Positions 44,976 through 55,293 of a stretch of 64,000 nucleotides of DNA are shown here, piece after piece. Source of the stretch: Tenacibaculum sp. SZ-18 (GTDB lineage: Bacteria > Bacteroidota > Bacteroidia > Flavobacteriales > Flavobacteriaceae); the NCBI RefSeq assembly GCF_002813915.1, contig NZ_CP019335.1, positions 6,888 through 70,887 on the forward strand. Reading direction: 5' to 3'. The stretch's first letter is position 1, and every line of letters begins with the position of its first letter. Made by a program: the position numbers and the translations under genes. The notes under the pieces were generated by a model. It ran no database searches, was not told the origin of the DNA, and saw nothing but the letters and a program-made list of their open reading frames with translations.

Positions 44976-45543
44976 TTATTTACATCTATTTTCAACTCTG
45001 CAACTCCCGATATAGATTTTTTATTAATAAAATCACGCATTTTCTCTGAAGTATGAATTAGCTCTACATAATTCTTACTTTCTAACTCAATATTAACTGG
45101 ATATCCTGCTGGTGGTCCAACAGGATCTTTTTCTATTGAAATAAACAATCCTGGATACACACCTTGTAAATCCTCTGTTATTGCCTTTTTTAATACTTTA
45201 CTATTAGTTCCTTTACGATATTTGTATTCACGTATTAAAGCTACTATCTTACCTCTATGGGCCATTTCTGCTGTAGAACCTCCATCTGTTTGTGGATTTC
45301 CAGATTCAGCACTAACTTGAGTATTTAAGCTTTCTACTAAAAAATTGTAATCACCATCTAAATACTTTGAAGAGTTCACAATTTTGGAAACTCTTTCCTC
45401 TATACCAGTCATAATGGCATTTGTCTTCTCGATATCTGTTCCTTGTGGATACTCAACCTTTGTTCTTTGAGAATCAACTGAAGAACCAAATACTATAAAC
45501 GATACAACTAAACCTACAAAGGTTATTATTGTTATAATTTGAG
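44976..45543 (-). pseudogene. Partial duplicate of the RND pump gene
   Basis: This 568-bp block corresponds to 50301-50913 inside the intact RND gene 5 kb downstream, on the same strand. Protein similarity is high across QIITIITFVGLVVSF to GVAELKIDVN, with scattered substitutions. It lacks exactly 45 bp (15 residues, the segment after TKVE). In the intact copy that segment is bracketed by two TCAAC repeats, so slippage or recombination between them explains the loss. The left boundary meets the IS982 end; the right boundary falls after GAG at 45543. No start, no membrane domains and no stop of the parental gene are present, so it is a remnant. The open frame runs on to 45619 with unrelated sequence. 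Confidence 0.92.
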
Positions 45544-45593
45544 TAAGTAACTGAATAAATTCAATAAATACTAGTCCAAACGAATCCTTAGAT

Positions 45594-45884
45594 ATGGCCA
45601 TTGAACTAAATGAACTCATAAGATTGATAAAAGATAGTTTACTAATTGAGGACTTAAAAACAAATTCTTTAAATGCACGTTACAATGTTATAAGGAACGA
45701 AGCTCCCCGTTTGAAGGATATGACACTTATCCCTGCTATCCAACCCAACCAAGTAAATGAACAAGTGGATAAGATTATAATGATATTTAATAGTTTACTC
45801 AAAAGGTTAATACGATATCTAACAAAAAGAAATTTGATAAAGAAATTAACTTGGATGTTATTTTCAAAAAGATTTTTAGTTTAG
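45594..45884 (+). CDS. Hypothetical 96-aa open frame
   Basis: MAIELNELIRLIKDSLL followed by a predicted helical protein. The middle (LNARYNVIRNEAPRLKDM, IPAIQPNQVNEQVDKIIMIF) reads like real protein, the Lys/Arg-rich end less so. It overlaps the antisense tail of the RND remnant. It could be a gene fragment brought in with the rearrangement; no family recognised. Confidence 0.3.
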   Translation: MAIELNELIRLIKDSLLIEDLKTNSLNARYNVIRNEAPRLKDMTLIPAIQPNQVNEQVDKIIMIFNSLLKRLIRYLTKRNLIKKLTWMLFSKRFLV

Positions 45885-46019
45885 TTTTATCACATTCTCT
45901 TAAAAATGTTAAAATTTTAGCTTTATCTTAAATTTTAACATTTTTTAAGTAAAGCATTGCGGTGTTAGATTGTTTTACCTGCAAAACTTTCATTATTTTT
46001 GACAAATTTTTAACAAATT

Positions 46020-48569
46020 ATGAGCTACAAATATATAATTCTCTTATTATTTGTTGGCACTTTGTGTCACGGACAATATAAAACAAACTCTCCTTGGGAT
46101 CTTGGAGATGCTCAACGAAAAGGTGCAAAACCGACCTTGAAAGAGATGGCTTCGCAAGCAGAAAAATATTTTAGCACAATCGATGCTAGTAAAAAGGGTA
46201 GTGGTTTAAAACCATTTAAAAGATGGGAAAATAACTGGTCTCATTATTTAAATGAAGATGGGACTATAGCATCAAAGGAAAAGTTATGGGACGCTTGGAG
46301 AGTAAAAAATGCGCTTCATGGCAAATCAGCAAAAAACAATACAAATGTAAGTGACTGGAAATCTTTAGGGCCTTTTAGTAGCACTTCACGATACTTTTCA
46401 GATCCAACTAAAACTGTCGGTCAAGGAAGAGTAAACACAATAGCTGTTGACCCTAACGATTCGAACACCTATTATGTTGGATCTCCTGCTGGTGGTATAT
46501 GGAAATCAACTGATGCAGGAATCAACTGGACTCCTTTAAGAGACTACTTACCACAAATAGGAGTATCTGGTATTGCCATAGATCCTAACAACTCGGATAT
46601 TATTTACATTGCAACTGGTGATGATGACTCGTCTCATTCGTATGCTGTTGGAGTATGGAAAAGTACTGATGGAGGCACCACTTGGAATAATACAGGAGCA
46701 ATCCCTGGAAATCCAGATAATATGAATGAAATTTATATATTTCCTAACAATTCACGTACTATTATCGTGGCTACCTCTACAGGTTTACAAAAAAGTATTA
46801 ACGGAGGTGTTACCTGGAGTACAAAATTGACTGGCTATATTGACGATATCAAAATGAAGCCAGGAGATCCAAACATTTGGTATGCTGTTTCTCGAAATAT
46901 GTTTTATAGATCTACAGACCGAGGAGAAACCTTCACCGCAATTTCATTACCTGGTTTAACAAATTCTGGAAGGTTAACAATGGATGTAACTGATGCAGAT
47001 GACGCTTATGTTTACGTTGTTAGTGCTACAGTAAGAGACAATGATTTAGGTTTAAATTATAATTTTAATGGAATTTATAAGTCCACCAATAGCGGAATAA
47101 CATTTACTAAAACCGCCGAAACAAATGATATCTTTGGCAGTACTCAAGCTTGGTATGATTTAGCTCTAACAGTTTCAGATAAAGACAAAGATATTGTTTA
47201 CGTTGGGGTTCTAGACTTATGGAAATCAACAAACGGTGGTGATAATTTTTCACAAATCAACAAATGGGATGTATGGGAATCTCCAAATTATACGCATGCG
47301 GATATTCATTTCTTAAGATTCCTAGACGGAAAGCTCTTTGCAGGAACAGATGGTGGAATATATGTGTCTGAGGATGAAGGTGTCAATTTTACTTACCTTA
47401 CAGAAAATATAGCTATTAGTCAATTTTATAGAATTTCCATTTCACAAGAAGGAAGAGAGGTAATTGCTGGTGGATTGCAAGACAATGGTGGATTTGGATA
47501 CAACAATAGCGGCTGGAGACATTATCATGGCGGTGATGGAATGGAAGGAATAGTTGATCCGAACGACTCACAAACATATTATGGTTTTACTCAATATGGT
47601 GGTTATTTAAATATAACCAACGATAGTGGTATAAGTCTTTCACGTCAAATTGGTTCTCCACCTGAGGAGCGAGGTCCTGGTGATTCAGGAGGTGAATGGA
47701 TTACACCAATGGCTATAACAAGCAACAGTGAAATATACGCTGGTTATAGTCAGGTATATAAGTTTAATGGGACAAATGGATGGGATAAAATTTCAGACCA
47801 TAACTTCGAAGATGATGATATAGATCGATTAGTAATTAATCCGGAAAATAACGACATAATGTATGTAGCGCAAGGAGAAGGATTACATAGAAGCTCTGAC
47901 AGAGGAGTAACCTTTACAAAGATTAACTTCGATGAAGGAACCATAAGAGGTATAGCGACCGACCCTTCCGACGAAGAAGCTATTTGGGTAGCTACTAGTA
48001 ATAACGTACATAAAATTACCAATATAACAGGCTCTGTTCCCACAAAAACTGTAATTGGAACTAATATTCCATTAGAAAGCTTAACTGTTATTAAACACCA
48101 TAAAGGAAGTGATAATAATACCCTGTATTTAGGAACTACATTAGGAGTATACTTTATTAATGATGATTTAACGGAATGGCAGTCTTTTGATACAAATTTA
48201 CCAAATACACAAATTAGAGATTTAGAAATCCATGAGTTAAATTCAACACTATATGCGGGAACATTCGGTAGAGGAATATTCTACTCTGACATACCTACCT
48301 CTTCAGTATTATCTGCAGAAGACGATGTTTTCCTTAGCGGTATTTCGATTTACCCAAATCCATCTCAAAATATTTTTAATATTAAAAGGACTACATCAGA
48401 TGAGTTAACTGTTAAAGTATTAGATCTAACAGGAAAGCAAGTTTTTACTAAAAAGAACATTACGGACACTACTTTTGAAATAGATATGAGTTCATATTCT
48501 AGTGGTATTTATATCATGAACATGTCTTCCAATGGAAAAATAGCGACTAAAAAACTAATTAAAAGATAA
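46020..48569 (+). CDS. Secreted BNR/sortilin-repeat protein with T9SS type A sorting domain
   Basis: 849 residues. Signal peptide 1-19 (ends LCHGQ). A beta-propeller region about 110-760 with repeated WKSTDAGINW, WKSTDGGTTWN, YRSTDRGETF and HRSSDRGVTF phrases, typical of BNR or VPS10/sortilin-like blades. The last ~75 residues (ISIYPNPSQNIFNIKR, VLDLTGKQVFT, SSGIYIMNMSSNGK, TKKLIKR) are a type A T9SS C-terminal signal. So it is exported through the outer membrane and probably attached or released. Substrate unknown; family members include glycosidases and adhesins. It is followed by a hairpin terminator. Confidence 0.92.
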   Translation: MSYKYIILLLFVGTLCHGQYKTNSPWDLGDAQRKGAKPTLKEMASQAEKYFSTIDASKKGSGLKPFKRWENNWSHYLNEDGTIASKEKLWDAWRVKNALHGKSAKNNTNVSDWKSLGPFSSTSRYFSDPTKTVGQGRVNTIAVDPNDSNTYYVGSPAGGIWKSTDAGINWTPLRDYLPQIGVSGIAIDPNNSDIIYIATGDDDSSHSYAVGVWKSTDGGTTWNNTGAIPGNPDNMNEIYIFPNNSRTIIVATSTGLQKSINGGVTWSTKLTGYIDDIKMKPGDPNIWYAVSRNMFYRSTDRGETFTAISLPGLTNSGRLTMDVTDADDAYVYVVSATVRDNDLGLNYNFNGIYKSTNSGITFTKTAETNDIFGSTQAWYDLALTVSDKDKDIVYVGVLDLWKSTNGGDNFSQINKWDVWESPNYTHADIHFLRFLDGKLFAGTDGGIYVSEDEGVNFTYLTENIAISQFYRISISQEGREVIAGGLQDNGGFGYNNSGWRHYHGGDGMEGIVDPNDSQTYYGFTQYGGYLNITNDSGISLSRQIGSPPEERGPGDSGGEWITPMAITSNSEIYAGYSQVYKFNGTNGWDKISDHNFEDDDIDRLVINPENNDIMYVAQGEGLHRSSDRGVTFTKINFDEGTIRGIATDPSDEEAIWVATSNNVHKITNITGSVPTKTVIGTNIPLESLTVIKHHKGSDNNTLYLGTTLGVYFINDDLTEWQSFDTNLPNTQIRDLEIHELNSTLYAGTFGRGIFYSDIPTSSVLSAEDDVFLSGISIYPNPSQNIFNIKRTTSDELTVKVLDLTGKQVFTKKNITDTTFEIDMSSYSSGIYIMNMSSNGKIATKKLIKR

Positions 48570-48592
48570 TAATACAATAGTGTTATAGAAAT

Positions 48593-48626
48593 AAAAACTC
48601 CATGATTCATTATCCATGGAGTTTTT
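48593..48626. terminator. Bidirectional terminator
   Basis: AAAAACTCCATG (48593-48604) pairs with CATGGAGTTTTT (48615-48626) across 10 bases. It serves the BNR gene and the convergent recX gene, whose stop codon it overlaps. Confidence 0.85.
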
Positions 48627-49099
48627 TATTTTATGACTTGATTAATTACCTGATTAATTAAATTTAATTCATAACCTCGATAGTTTAAATACGTATATAA
48701 CTTCCGTCTTCTTTCGTATATGTTTTGATCTTTGATGAGTTCATTTTTATTCTTCGTAAGATGAAATAAATTACTCATATACAACTCATTGTCTATTTCC
48801 TTCAACGCTGTTTTTATATTATAATCTGAAATATTTCTAATTTTCAATTCTCTAGAAATCCTAAGTCGTCCCCATTTTTTTATTCGATATTTTCCACGAG
48901 CAAAACTTTTCGAAAATCGTTGTTCATTTAAAAAATCATGCTCTAAGAGATGTAATAAAATAGCCTCTTTTGCAACTTGAATTAGTTTATATTCTCTTAA
49001 CTTATTTTCCACTTCTTTATGACAACGATCTTGATAAACGCAATAGCGCTCCATTTTTCGTTTAATCTCTTCAACCGTATAAACCTCCTTTTTATTCAT
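48626..49099 (-). CDS. recX: Regulatory protein RecX
   Basis: 157 residues from the ATG at 49099 (MNKKEVYTVEEIKRKMERYC); a start five codons earlier is less likely. RecX modulates RecA filaments. The three-helix repeats are visible: EVENKLREY ... LEHDFLNEQRFSKSFARGKYRIKKWGRLRI is the family signature. The pump operon terminator lies just upstream, so recX is probably transcribed on its own. Confidence 0.92.
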   Translation of the reverse strand: MNKKEVYTVEEIKRKMERYCVYQDRCHKEVENKLREYKLIQVAKEAILLHLLEHDFLNEQRFSKSFARGKYRIKKWGRLRISRELKIRNISDYNIKTALKEIDNELYMSNLFHLTKNKNELIKDQNIYERRRKLYTYLNYRGYELNLINQVINQVIK

Positions 49100-49117
49100 A
49101 TAACAAAAAAACAAAAA

Positions 49118-49144
49118 GAGTTAGAGGTTGTTTACCTCTAACTC
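49118..49144 (-). terminator. Terminator of the RND operon
   Basis: GAGTTAGAGGT (49118-49128) and ACCTCTAACTC (49134-49144) form a perfect 11-bp stem with a 5-base loop. On the minus strand it is followed by a T-rich run. Confidence 0.88.
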
Positions 49145-49168
49145 ATTTCACTTAACAAATTAATTTAA

Positions 49169-52100
49169 TTAACTGGAAACTCCCGTTATTTCCTCTAATT
49201 GATCTTCATCTAAATCTGAGTTACCTTGATTTCTTATCCACATTTTTAATTTCGTAATTAAATAGAATAGAATCGGCACTACTATGAGTGTTAAAAATGT
49301 TGCTACTATTAAACCATAAATTACAGTCCAAGCTAAAGGTCCCCAGAAAATAACATTATCTCCTCCTACATAAATATGAGGGTTTAATTCTGATACCAGC
49401 GTGTAGAAATTGATATTTAATCCTGTTGCTAATGGGATTAAACCTAAAATAGTTGTAATTGCCGTTAACAAGACAGGACGTAAACGTGCCTTCCCTCCTT
49501 TAATGATACTTTCTTTTAAATCTGTAATAGAAACAAAATCATCTTCCTCTAAACCTAAATGAACTTTCTTCCTATCTAATAGTAACTGGGTATAATCAAG
49601 TAACACTACGCCGTTATTTACTACTATACCCGCTAAAGAAATAATTCCCATCATTGTCATGATAATTACGAAAGGAGATCCAGAAATTACGATTCCACCG
49701 AATACACCAATTAAACTCAAGAAAATTGCTAGCATGATAATTGCAGGTTTTGAAATAGAGTTAAACTGGTATATTAGAATCAAGAATATCAATCCTAAAC
49801 CAGAAAACAAAGCACCCATTAAAAATTTCATCTGCTTATCTTGCTCTTCAATTTGCCCAGTGTAATCAACTTCAACAGTTGAAGGTAAATCAGTAAAATT
49901 ACCCATTTCATCCTTAATCTTAGAAACAATAGCTCCTGCGTCTGTAAACCCTGGGGCTAAAGCAGAATACACTGTAACTACTCTTTTTCCATTTTTATGT
50001 TTAATTGCGCTAAATCCTGATGTGTTTTTTTGATTGGCTACAGCTGAAACAGGAATTGATTTTACCTGACCTGTCGAAATATCCCTAAATATTAATGTTT
50101 GATTGAAAATAGCACTGGTATTGTAGCGATTATCCTTATTAAATCGAACATAAATATCATAATCTTCGCCATCTTCTTTGTAAACTCCAGCCTTTGTTCC
50201 AAAAATAGAATTACGTAACTGTTGACCTACCTGAGATGCAGAAACACCTAACTCGCCTGCCTTTTTTCTATCAACATTCACTAACATTGTGGGTTTTGAC
50301 TTATTTACATCTATTTTCAACTCTGCAACTCCCGATATTGATTTTGTATTAATAAAATCACGCATTTTCTCTGCAGTATTAATTAGCTCAACATAATTCT
50401 TACCCTCTAACTCAATATTAATTGGATATCCTGCAGGTGGTCCAACAGGATCTTTTTCTATTGAAATAGACAATCCTGGATACACACCTTGTAAATCCTC
50501 TGTTATTGCCTTTTTTAATACTTTACTATTAGCGCCTTTACGATATTTGTATTCACGCATTGAAGCTACTATCTTACCTCTATGGGGCATTTCTGCGGTA
50601 GAACCTCCATCTGTTTGTGGATTTCCAGATCCAGCACCAACTTGAGTAATTGAGCTTTCTACTAAAAAATTATAATCACCATCTAAATACTTTGAAGAGT
50701 TCACAATTTTGGAAACTCTTTCCTCTAAATCAGTCATAATAGCATTTGTCTTCTCGATATCTGTACCTTGTGGATACTCAACATAAACGACAATTTGGTT
50801 TGGTGTATTATCAGGAAAAAATTCAACCTTTGTTCTTTGAGATTCAACTGAAGAACCAAATACCATAAACGATACAACTAAACCGACAAAGGTTATTATT
50901 GTTATAATTTGAGGCTTCCAACCTCCAATAGCCAATTTAATCATCTTTTCATAAAATCGTTCCCATCTTGGTAGTACATCTCTCTGAAATCTGTTGGCCA
51001 ATGGACGCATTACAAACCTATAGACCCAAAAATTTACAGCAGCGAAAATTAATAAGGTACCCAACGGTTTAAATATGCCTCCAAATATCAAAACTAAAAT
51101 ACCCAAAACACCCAAGGAAGCTGTTAGTTTGATAATTCTTTTTAGTGGCATATTTTTATCCTCAGTACTCATAAATTGAGAAACCAATACTGAATTAAAG
51201 AAAATTGCAACAAATAACGATGAACCTAACACAACAGATAATGTAATCGGAAAATAAATCATGAATTGCCCCATTACTCCTGGCCATAAACCTAAAGGCA
51301 CAAATGCAGCTACAGTAGTTGCCGTTGAGATAATGATTGGTAGTGCAATTTCACCTATTCCTTTTTTAGCTGCCTCAAGTCTTGTCATTCCTTCCTCATC
51401 CATTAAACGATAAACGTTTTCCACAACTACAATACCATTATCTACTAGCATTCCTAGTCCCATGATTAACCCAAAAAGAATCATCGTATTCATGGTATAT
51501 CCCATTAAATTTAATATCATTAATGACATAAACATGGACATTGGAATTGCAAATCCAACAAATAATGCATTTTTTAACCCCAAGAAGAACATTAAGACTG
51601 TTACAACAAGAATAACTCCGAAAATAATATTGTTAACTAAGTCATCAACTTGCCCTACTGTTTTAGAAGATTGATCATTTGCTAACGTTATTTTTAAATT
51701 TCCTGGTAAAACCTTAGAATCTTTGGCTTTTTCCACGATATCTTTAATTTTCTCTGTGGCTTCAACCATATTTTCACCAGAACGCTTTTTAATGTCGAGC
51801 ATAACAACTGATTGCCCGTTTTCCCTAGCGTATGTTGTCTTGTCTTTATCCTTAAAACTAACCTTAGCAATATCTTTCAAATAGATTGGATTTCCTCTTT
51901 CAGATTTTACCACGAAGTTTTCTAATTCATTAGGTGCCTCAATTTCACCCAAAACTCTAATTGTTCTTCGTTGTCCGCTTGCAATAATATTTCCTGCTGA
52001 AACTGTTGCATTACCATTACCTATGGCCTGTAATACGTCACCGAAGCTAACTTGGGCTGCCATCATTCTATAAATATCTACAGCAACTTCTACCTCTTTT

Positions 52101-52687
52101 TCCTCCGCTCCACGAATATCAGCCCTTTTTATTTCTTTCAAATCTTCAATATCATCTTGAAGGTATTCCGCGTATTCTTTTAATTGCTCAACCGTATAAT
52201 CTCCTGATATATTTATATTTAGAATTGGAGTTTCTTCTGCTATATTTAAAACAAAGACATTTGGTTCAACTTTAGCACCATTAAAAATTGGCCAATCCTC
52301 TCCAGAAACCTCTTCATCGATTTCATCCTTTACCAATTGCTTAGCTTCTTCAACAGTTATTTTCTCGCTGAACTCCACAGTAATCATGGAAACATTTTCT
52401 TGAGAGGTTGATATAATTTTATTTACATTACTTACAGTATTTAACTTTTCTTCTAAAGGATCAGTGATTAATTTTTCAATATCTTCAGCTGTATTTCCAG
52501 GAAAAATTGAGTTTACATATATTTTGGTTTCTTTTATTTCTGGAAAACTCTCTCTAGGCATACCTAAGAATGCTGATATTCCCAAAAACAAAATTATAAC
52601 CATTAAAACATAAATGGTCGTTTTATTGTTTATTGCCCAAGAAGATAATCCAAACTCTTTATTTACTTTTTTCTGTTGGTCTGTCAT
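49169..52687 (-). CDS. RND multidrug efflux permease (AcrB/MdtC type)
   Basis: 1172 residues, a proton-driven exporter trimer of the inner membrane. Twelve transmembrane helices in two halves (first helix about 20-40, the block with GLIMGLGMLVDNGIVVVENV about 405-425 and its counterpart GIISLAGIVVNNGVVLLDY near 1010-1030, holding the acidic proton-relay residues of the first half). Two large periplasmic porter loops, the second starting near residue 620. Residues about 592-796 are the source of the 44976-45543 remnant. Third structural gene after the TolC and adaptor genes, so a complete tripartite pump. Substrate unknown. Confidence 0.95.
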   Translation of the reverse strand: MTDQQKKVNKEFGLSSWAINNKTTIYVLMVIILFLGISAFLGMPRESFPEIKETKIYVNSIFPGNTAEDIEKLITDPLEEKLNTVSNVNKIISTSQENVSMITVEFSEKITVEEAKQLVKDEIDEEVSGEDWPIFNGAKVEPNVFVLNIAEETPILNINISGDYTVEQLKEYAEYLQDDIEDLKEIKRADIRGAEEKEVEVAVDIYRMMAAQVSFGDVLQAIGNGNATVSAGNIIASGQRRTIRVLGEIEAPNELENFVVKSERGNPIYLKDIAKVSFKDKDKTTYARENGQSVVMLDIKKRSGENMVEATEKIKDIVEKAKDSKVLPGNLKITLANDQSSKTVGQVDDLVNNIIFGVILVVTVLMFFLGLKNALFVGFAIPMSMFMSLMILNLMGYTMNTMILFGLIMGLGMLVDNGIVVVENVYRLMDEEGMTRLEAAKKGIGEIALPIIISTATTVAAFVPLGLWPGVMGQFMIYFPITLSVVLGSSLFVAIFFNSVLVSQFMSTEDKNMPLKRIIKLTASLGVLGILVLIFGGIFKPLGTLLIFAAVNFWVYRFVMRPLANRFQRDVLPRWERFYEKMIKLAIGGWKPQIITIITFVGLVVSFMVFGSSVESQRTKVEFFPDNTPNQIVVYVEYPQGTDIEKTNAIMTDLEERVSKIVNSSKYLDGDYNFLVESSITQVGAGSGNPQTDGGSTAEMPHRGKIVASMREYKYRKGANSKVLKKAITEDLQGVYPGLSISIEKDPVGPPAGYPINIELEGKNYVELINTAEKMRDFINTKSISGVAELKIDVNKSKPTMLVNVDRKKAGELGVSASQVGQQLRNSIFGTKAGVYKEDGEDYDIYVRFNKDNRYNTSAIFNQTLIFRDISTGQVKSIPVSAVANQKNTSGFSAIKHKNGKRVVTVYSALAPGFTDAGAIVSKIKDEMGNFTDLPSTVEVDYTGQIEEQDKQMKFLMGALFSGLGLIFLILIYQFNSISKPAIIMLAIFLSLIGVFGGIVISGSPFVIIMTMMGIISLAGIVVNNGVVLLDYTQLLLDRKKVHLGLEEDDFVSITDLKESIIKGGKARLRPVLLTAITTILGLIPLATGLNINFYTLVSELNPHIYVGGDNVIFWGPLAWTVIYGLIVATFLTLIVVPILFYLITKLKMWIRNQGNSDLDEDQLEEITGVSS

Positions 52688-52706
52688 CAGTTCAAATTTT
52701 TAATTC

Positions 52707-53876
52707 TTATTTGGCTATTACTAAAACTTTTACTTCTTGTTTATTTTTTACACTTCTAGCTCCTTCGTCCACTATATCCATACCACTTGTTAATCCGGTA
52801 GTAACTTCAATAATATCTCCTTGGGTTTTACCGGTTTCTATAATAACTTGTTTAGCTACTGATTTACCTTTTATAACTTCAACCACGTAAACATACTGTT
52901 GGCCATTAGAGTTTTCAGAAATAATACTTTGAGGAATTAAAAAAGCTGATGGATTTGTATAATCATTAATCTTCAATTTGGCAGTTAAATTTGGTTTAAT
53001 TTTTCCTTCCTTGTTAGGTACATCAATTTCAACTTTGAAAGTTCTGTTGGCTGGATTTATAAAATTTCCTGCTTGACGCACTTTTGAATGAACTTGTGTT
53101 CCTAAAATAGGAAATTCAATTTCAACTTCCTTTCCCTTAACCACAGAACTGATATATGTTTCCGAAACATTCGTTTCGATATACATATCGTCTAAGTTAA
53201 CAACTCGGAAAACCTCTGCTCCTGGTCCAGGTGCAATAACGGTTCCTTGTTCTTTAATTACATCATCTACAATTCCACTAAATGGAGCTCTAATAGTATA
53301 TTTACCAATACTCTTGCGTAAATTAGTTACAGCATTTTTTTGTGCTTCGTAATTTGTTTTTGCTTGTAAAAATTGAATTTCAGAGCCAATTTTTTGATCC
53401 CATAAACGCTTTTGACGTTCAAAAGTAGTTTTAGCTAAAGCTTCATTAGCTTCTAATTGTGCTAACTGATTTGATAATCCTCCATCATCAATACGCGCAA
53501 GTACTTGTCCTTTTATAACTTTTTGTCCTTCTTTTACGAGAACACTTATTAGTTGCCCAGGTACTTCCGGATACACTAATACATTCTTTTTTGTTTGTAC
53601 ACTACCTTGCAATTCTAAGTAGTGGATAAATTCTTTCGGCTCAGCTTTTATCGTTGTAATTAGAGGTATTTTTTTATTGGTATCTAATTTCGAAATAGCA
53701 TCATCTAATTGTTTAATTTGAATTGCTATTTCTTGAGATTTTGTACTTAATTCGTCTTTTTTCGCTCTAATCTTTGTGAGATCATTTGAAGATAAAACTG
53801 CTTCTATTGACTGTTCTTTATTTCCGCATGAAATTAACAAAACTGAGGCTACGGTTAGTATAAATATCTTGCTCAT
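52707..53876 (-). CDS. RND periplasmic adaptor, lipoprotein
   Basis: 389 residues. Lipobox LLISC (Cys17), a coiled coil (about 35-70 and 135-190), the split lipoyl domain (VYPEVPGQLISVLVKEGQKV about 105-125, ... KYTIRAPFSGIVDDV), a beta-barrel and a membrane-proximal domain ending in VDEGARSVKNKQEVKVL. It couples the RND permease to TolC. Gaps of 19 bases to the permease and 7 bases to the TolC gene show a single operon. Confidence 0.95.
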   Translation of the reverse strand: MSKIFILTVASVLLISCGNKEQSIEAVLSSNDLTKIRAKKDELSTKSQEIAIQIKQLDDAISKLDTNKKIPLITTIKAEPKEFIHYLELQGSVQTKKNVLVYPEVPGQLISVLVKEGQKVIKGQVLARIDDGGLSNQLAQLEANEALAKTTFERQKRLWDQKIGSEIQFLQAKTNYEAQKNAVTNLRKSIGKYTIRAPFSGIVDDVIKEQGTVIAPGPGAEVFRVVNLDDMYIETNVSETYISSVVKGKEVEIEFPILGTQVHSKVRQAGNFINPANRTFKVEIDVPNKEGKIKPNLTAKLKINDYTNPSAFLIPQSIISENSNGQQYVYVVEVIKGKSVAKQVIIETGKTQGDIIEVTTGLTSGMDIVDEGARSVKNKQEVKVLVIAK

Positions 53877-53883
53877 TAGTTGA

Positions 53884-55293
53884 TTATTTTATAGGTATAT
53901 TTAATGCTGTTTCTAATTGTGCTTTTTTTGCAATTACATTTAACATAGACTGCACGTAATTGTTTTGCTGCGTGTATAATTGATTTTGTGCTTGCGACAA
54001 ATCAAAACTGGTAGATAATCCCTCAAAAAACTTTATTTGTTGTTTTTTTTCGATTCTCTCGGCTAATCTTAAGTTTTTTATTGCAGTTTCATAGTTTTCA
54101 ATACTCAATTGATACTGACTCATTGCTGTTTGAGCTTGTAAATCCAATTTTTGCTTAATTTCTTGCAATCTAATTTTAGTATTCTCTAATTCAATCTGAG
54201 CTTGAGCTGTTCGAGATTTTCTTCCAAAACTACTGAAAATAGGTACATTTAAAGAAACACCTAATAGGGAGTAATCAAACCATTGTTGCTGACTATCAAA
54301 AAAAGTAAAACTGTCTGAATTTGCATTAGCCCCATAATTTAAAAAAGCTGACAATGACGGCAAGGCTTTACTTTTTTCTAATTTCACTAGAAGCTCATTC
54401 GCTACTTTGTTGTTTTCAGCAATTCTGTAGTCAATATGATTTTCCAAATTAAACTTTTTAGAAAGTAATTCTAAATCGGTATTTCTAAGCACTAATTCTT
54501 CGAGATTGTCCGTTAATGCTAATTCTTTATTAATATCAATTCCTAATGCAATATTCAACATTTGATAGGCGATACCTTTTAACCTTTTAGTATTATTTAT
54601 GTTACTTTCTAGGTTTCCTAGTGTTATTTGCAACTGTTCAACGTTTTCTTCTTCTGTTAAACCATTTTCAAAAATCTTCTTTGTTTCGTTTAGGTTATTA
54701 CTTAAAACTCTTTTATTACGTTCTAAAATTTCTAATGTTTTCTCTGCCACTAAAACATTTCCATAAGCATTTACAACAGCTTCTCTTGTTGATAACTCTG
54801 TTTTCTCTTTTGCTTGTTCAGAAATTTTTAAATAGGTTTTAGCAGATTGTAATCCCACTAAGTAAGACCCATCAAATATTAACTGACTTAAAGTTACAGA
54901 AGCATTTATACTTTGTTTTGTTCCAAACACTAGGGGAATGAATCCTTCTGGAGGCACAGGTGATCCATTAGCCGTTAGCCCAAAAAATTCTTCTACCGTT
55001 TGAATTACAGATTCTCGGTTGTCAAAGGCCGCAGCAGGAAGTAAAGAAATCTGTTGTTTTAACCAATATTGATAATCTACCTTACCATTTATTTGAGGTA
55101 ACCCAATAGTTGTTGTTTCCCACTTTCTTTCCTTAGCCGCGTCAATATTTTTTGCTGCAACTTTATTATCGTAATTATTTTTAATTGCATAATTAATTGC
55201 ATCTTCCATGGATAAATGCAACACTTTTTCCTGAGCGTTTACTATTATGCTCACAAAAAATAATATAAATACATTTTTGATGTATTTTTTCAT
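53884..55293 (-). CDS. TolC-family outer membrane channel
   Basis: 469 residues. Signal peptide 1-21 (ends IIVNAQ), LSMEDAINYAIKNNYD at the start of the first helical repeat, then two OEP repeats of helical hairpins. Its ATG overlaps the tetR stop codon by one base (TAATG), so it is translationally coupled to the regulator. Together with the two downstream genes it makes a tripartite pump. It could also serve the peptide exporter, which has no TolC of its own; that is inference. Confidence 0.94.
   Translation of the reverse strand: MKKYIKNVFILFFVSIIVNAQEKVLHLSMEDAINYAIKNNYDNKVAAKNIDAAKERKWETTTIGLPQINGKVDYQYWLKQQISLLPAAAFDNRESVIQTVEEFFGLTANGSPVPPEGFIPLVFGTKQSINASVTLSQLIFDGSYLVGLQSAKTYLKISEQAKEKTELSTREAVVNAYGNVLVAEKTLEILERNKRVLSNNLNETKKIFENGLTEEENVEQLQITLGNLESNINNTKRLKGIAYQMLNIALGIDINKELALTDNLEELVLRNTDLELLSKKFNLENHIDYRIAENNKVANELLVKLEKSKALPSLSAFLNYGANANSDSFTFFDSQQQWFDYSLLGVSLNVPIFSSFGRKSRTAQAQIELENTKIRLQEIKQKLDLQAQTAMSQYQLSIENYETAIKNLRLAERIEKKQQIKFFEGLSTSFDLSQAQNQLYTQQNNYVQSMLNVIAKKAQLETALNIPIK

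Noticed and set aside
45594-45884. Firm gene call for the 96-aa frame beside the RND remnant
   Set aside because: Overlaps the remnant, no family, poor C-terminal composition; kept only as low-confidence.
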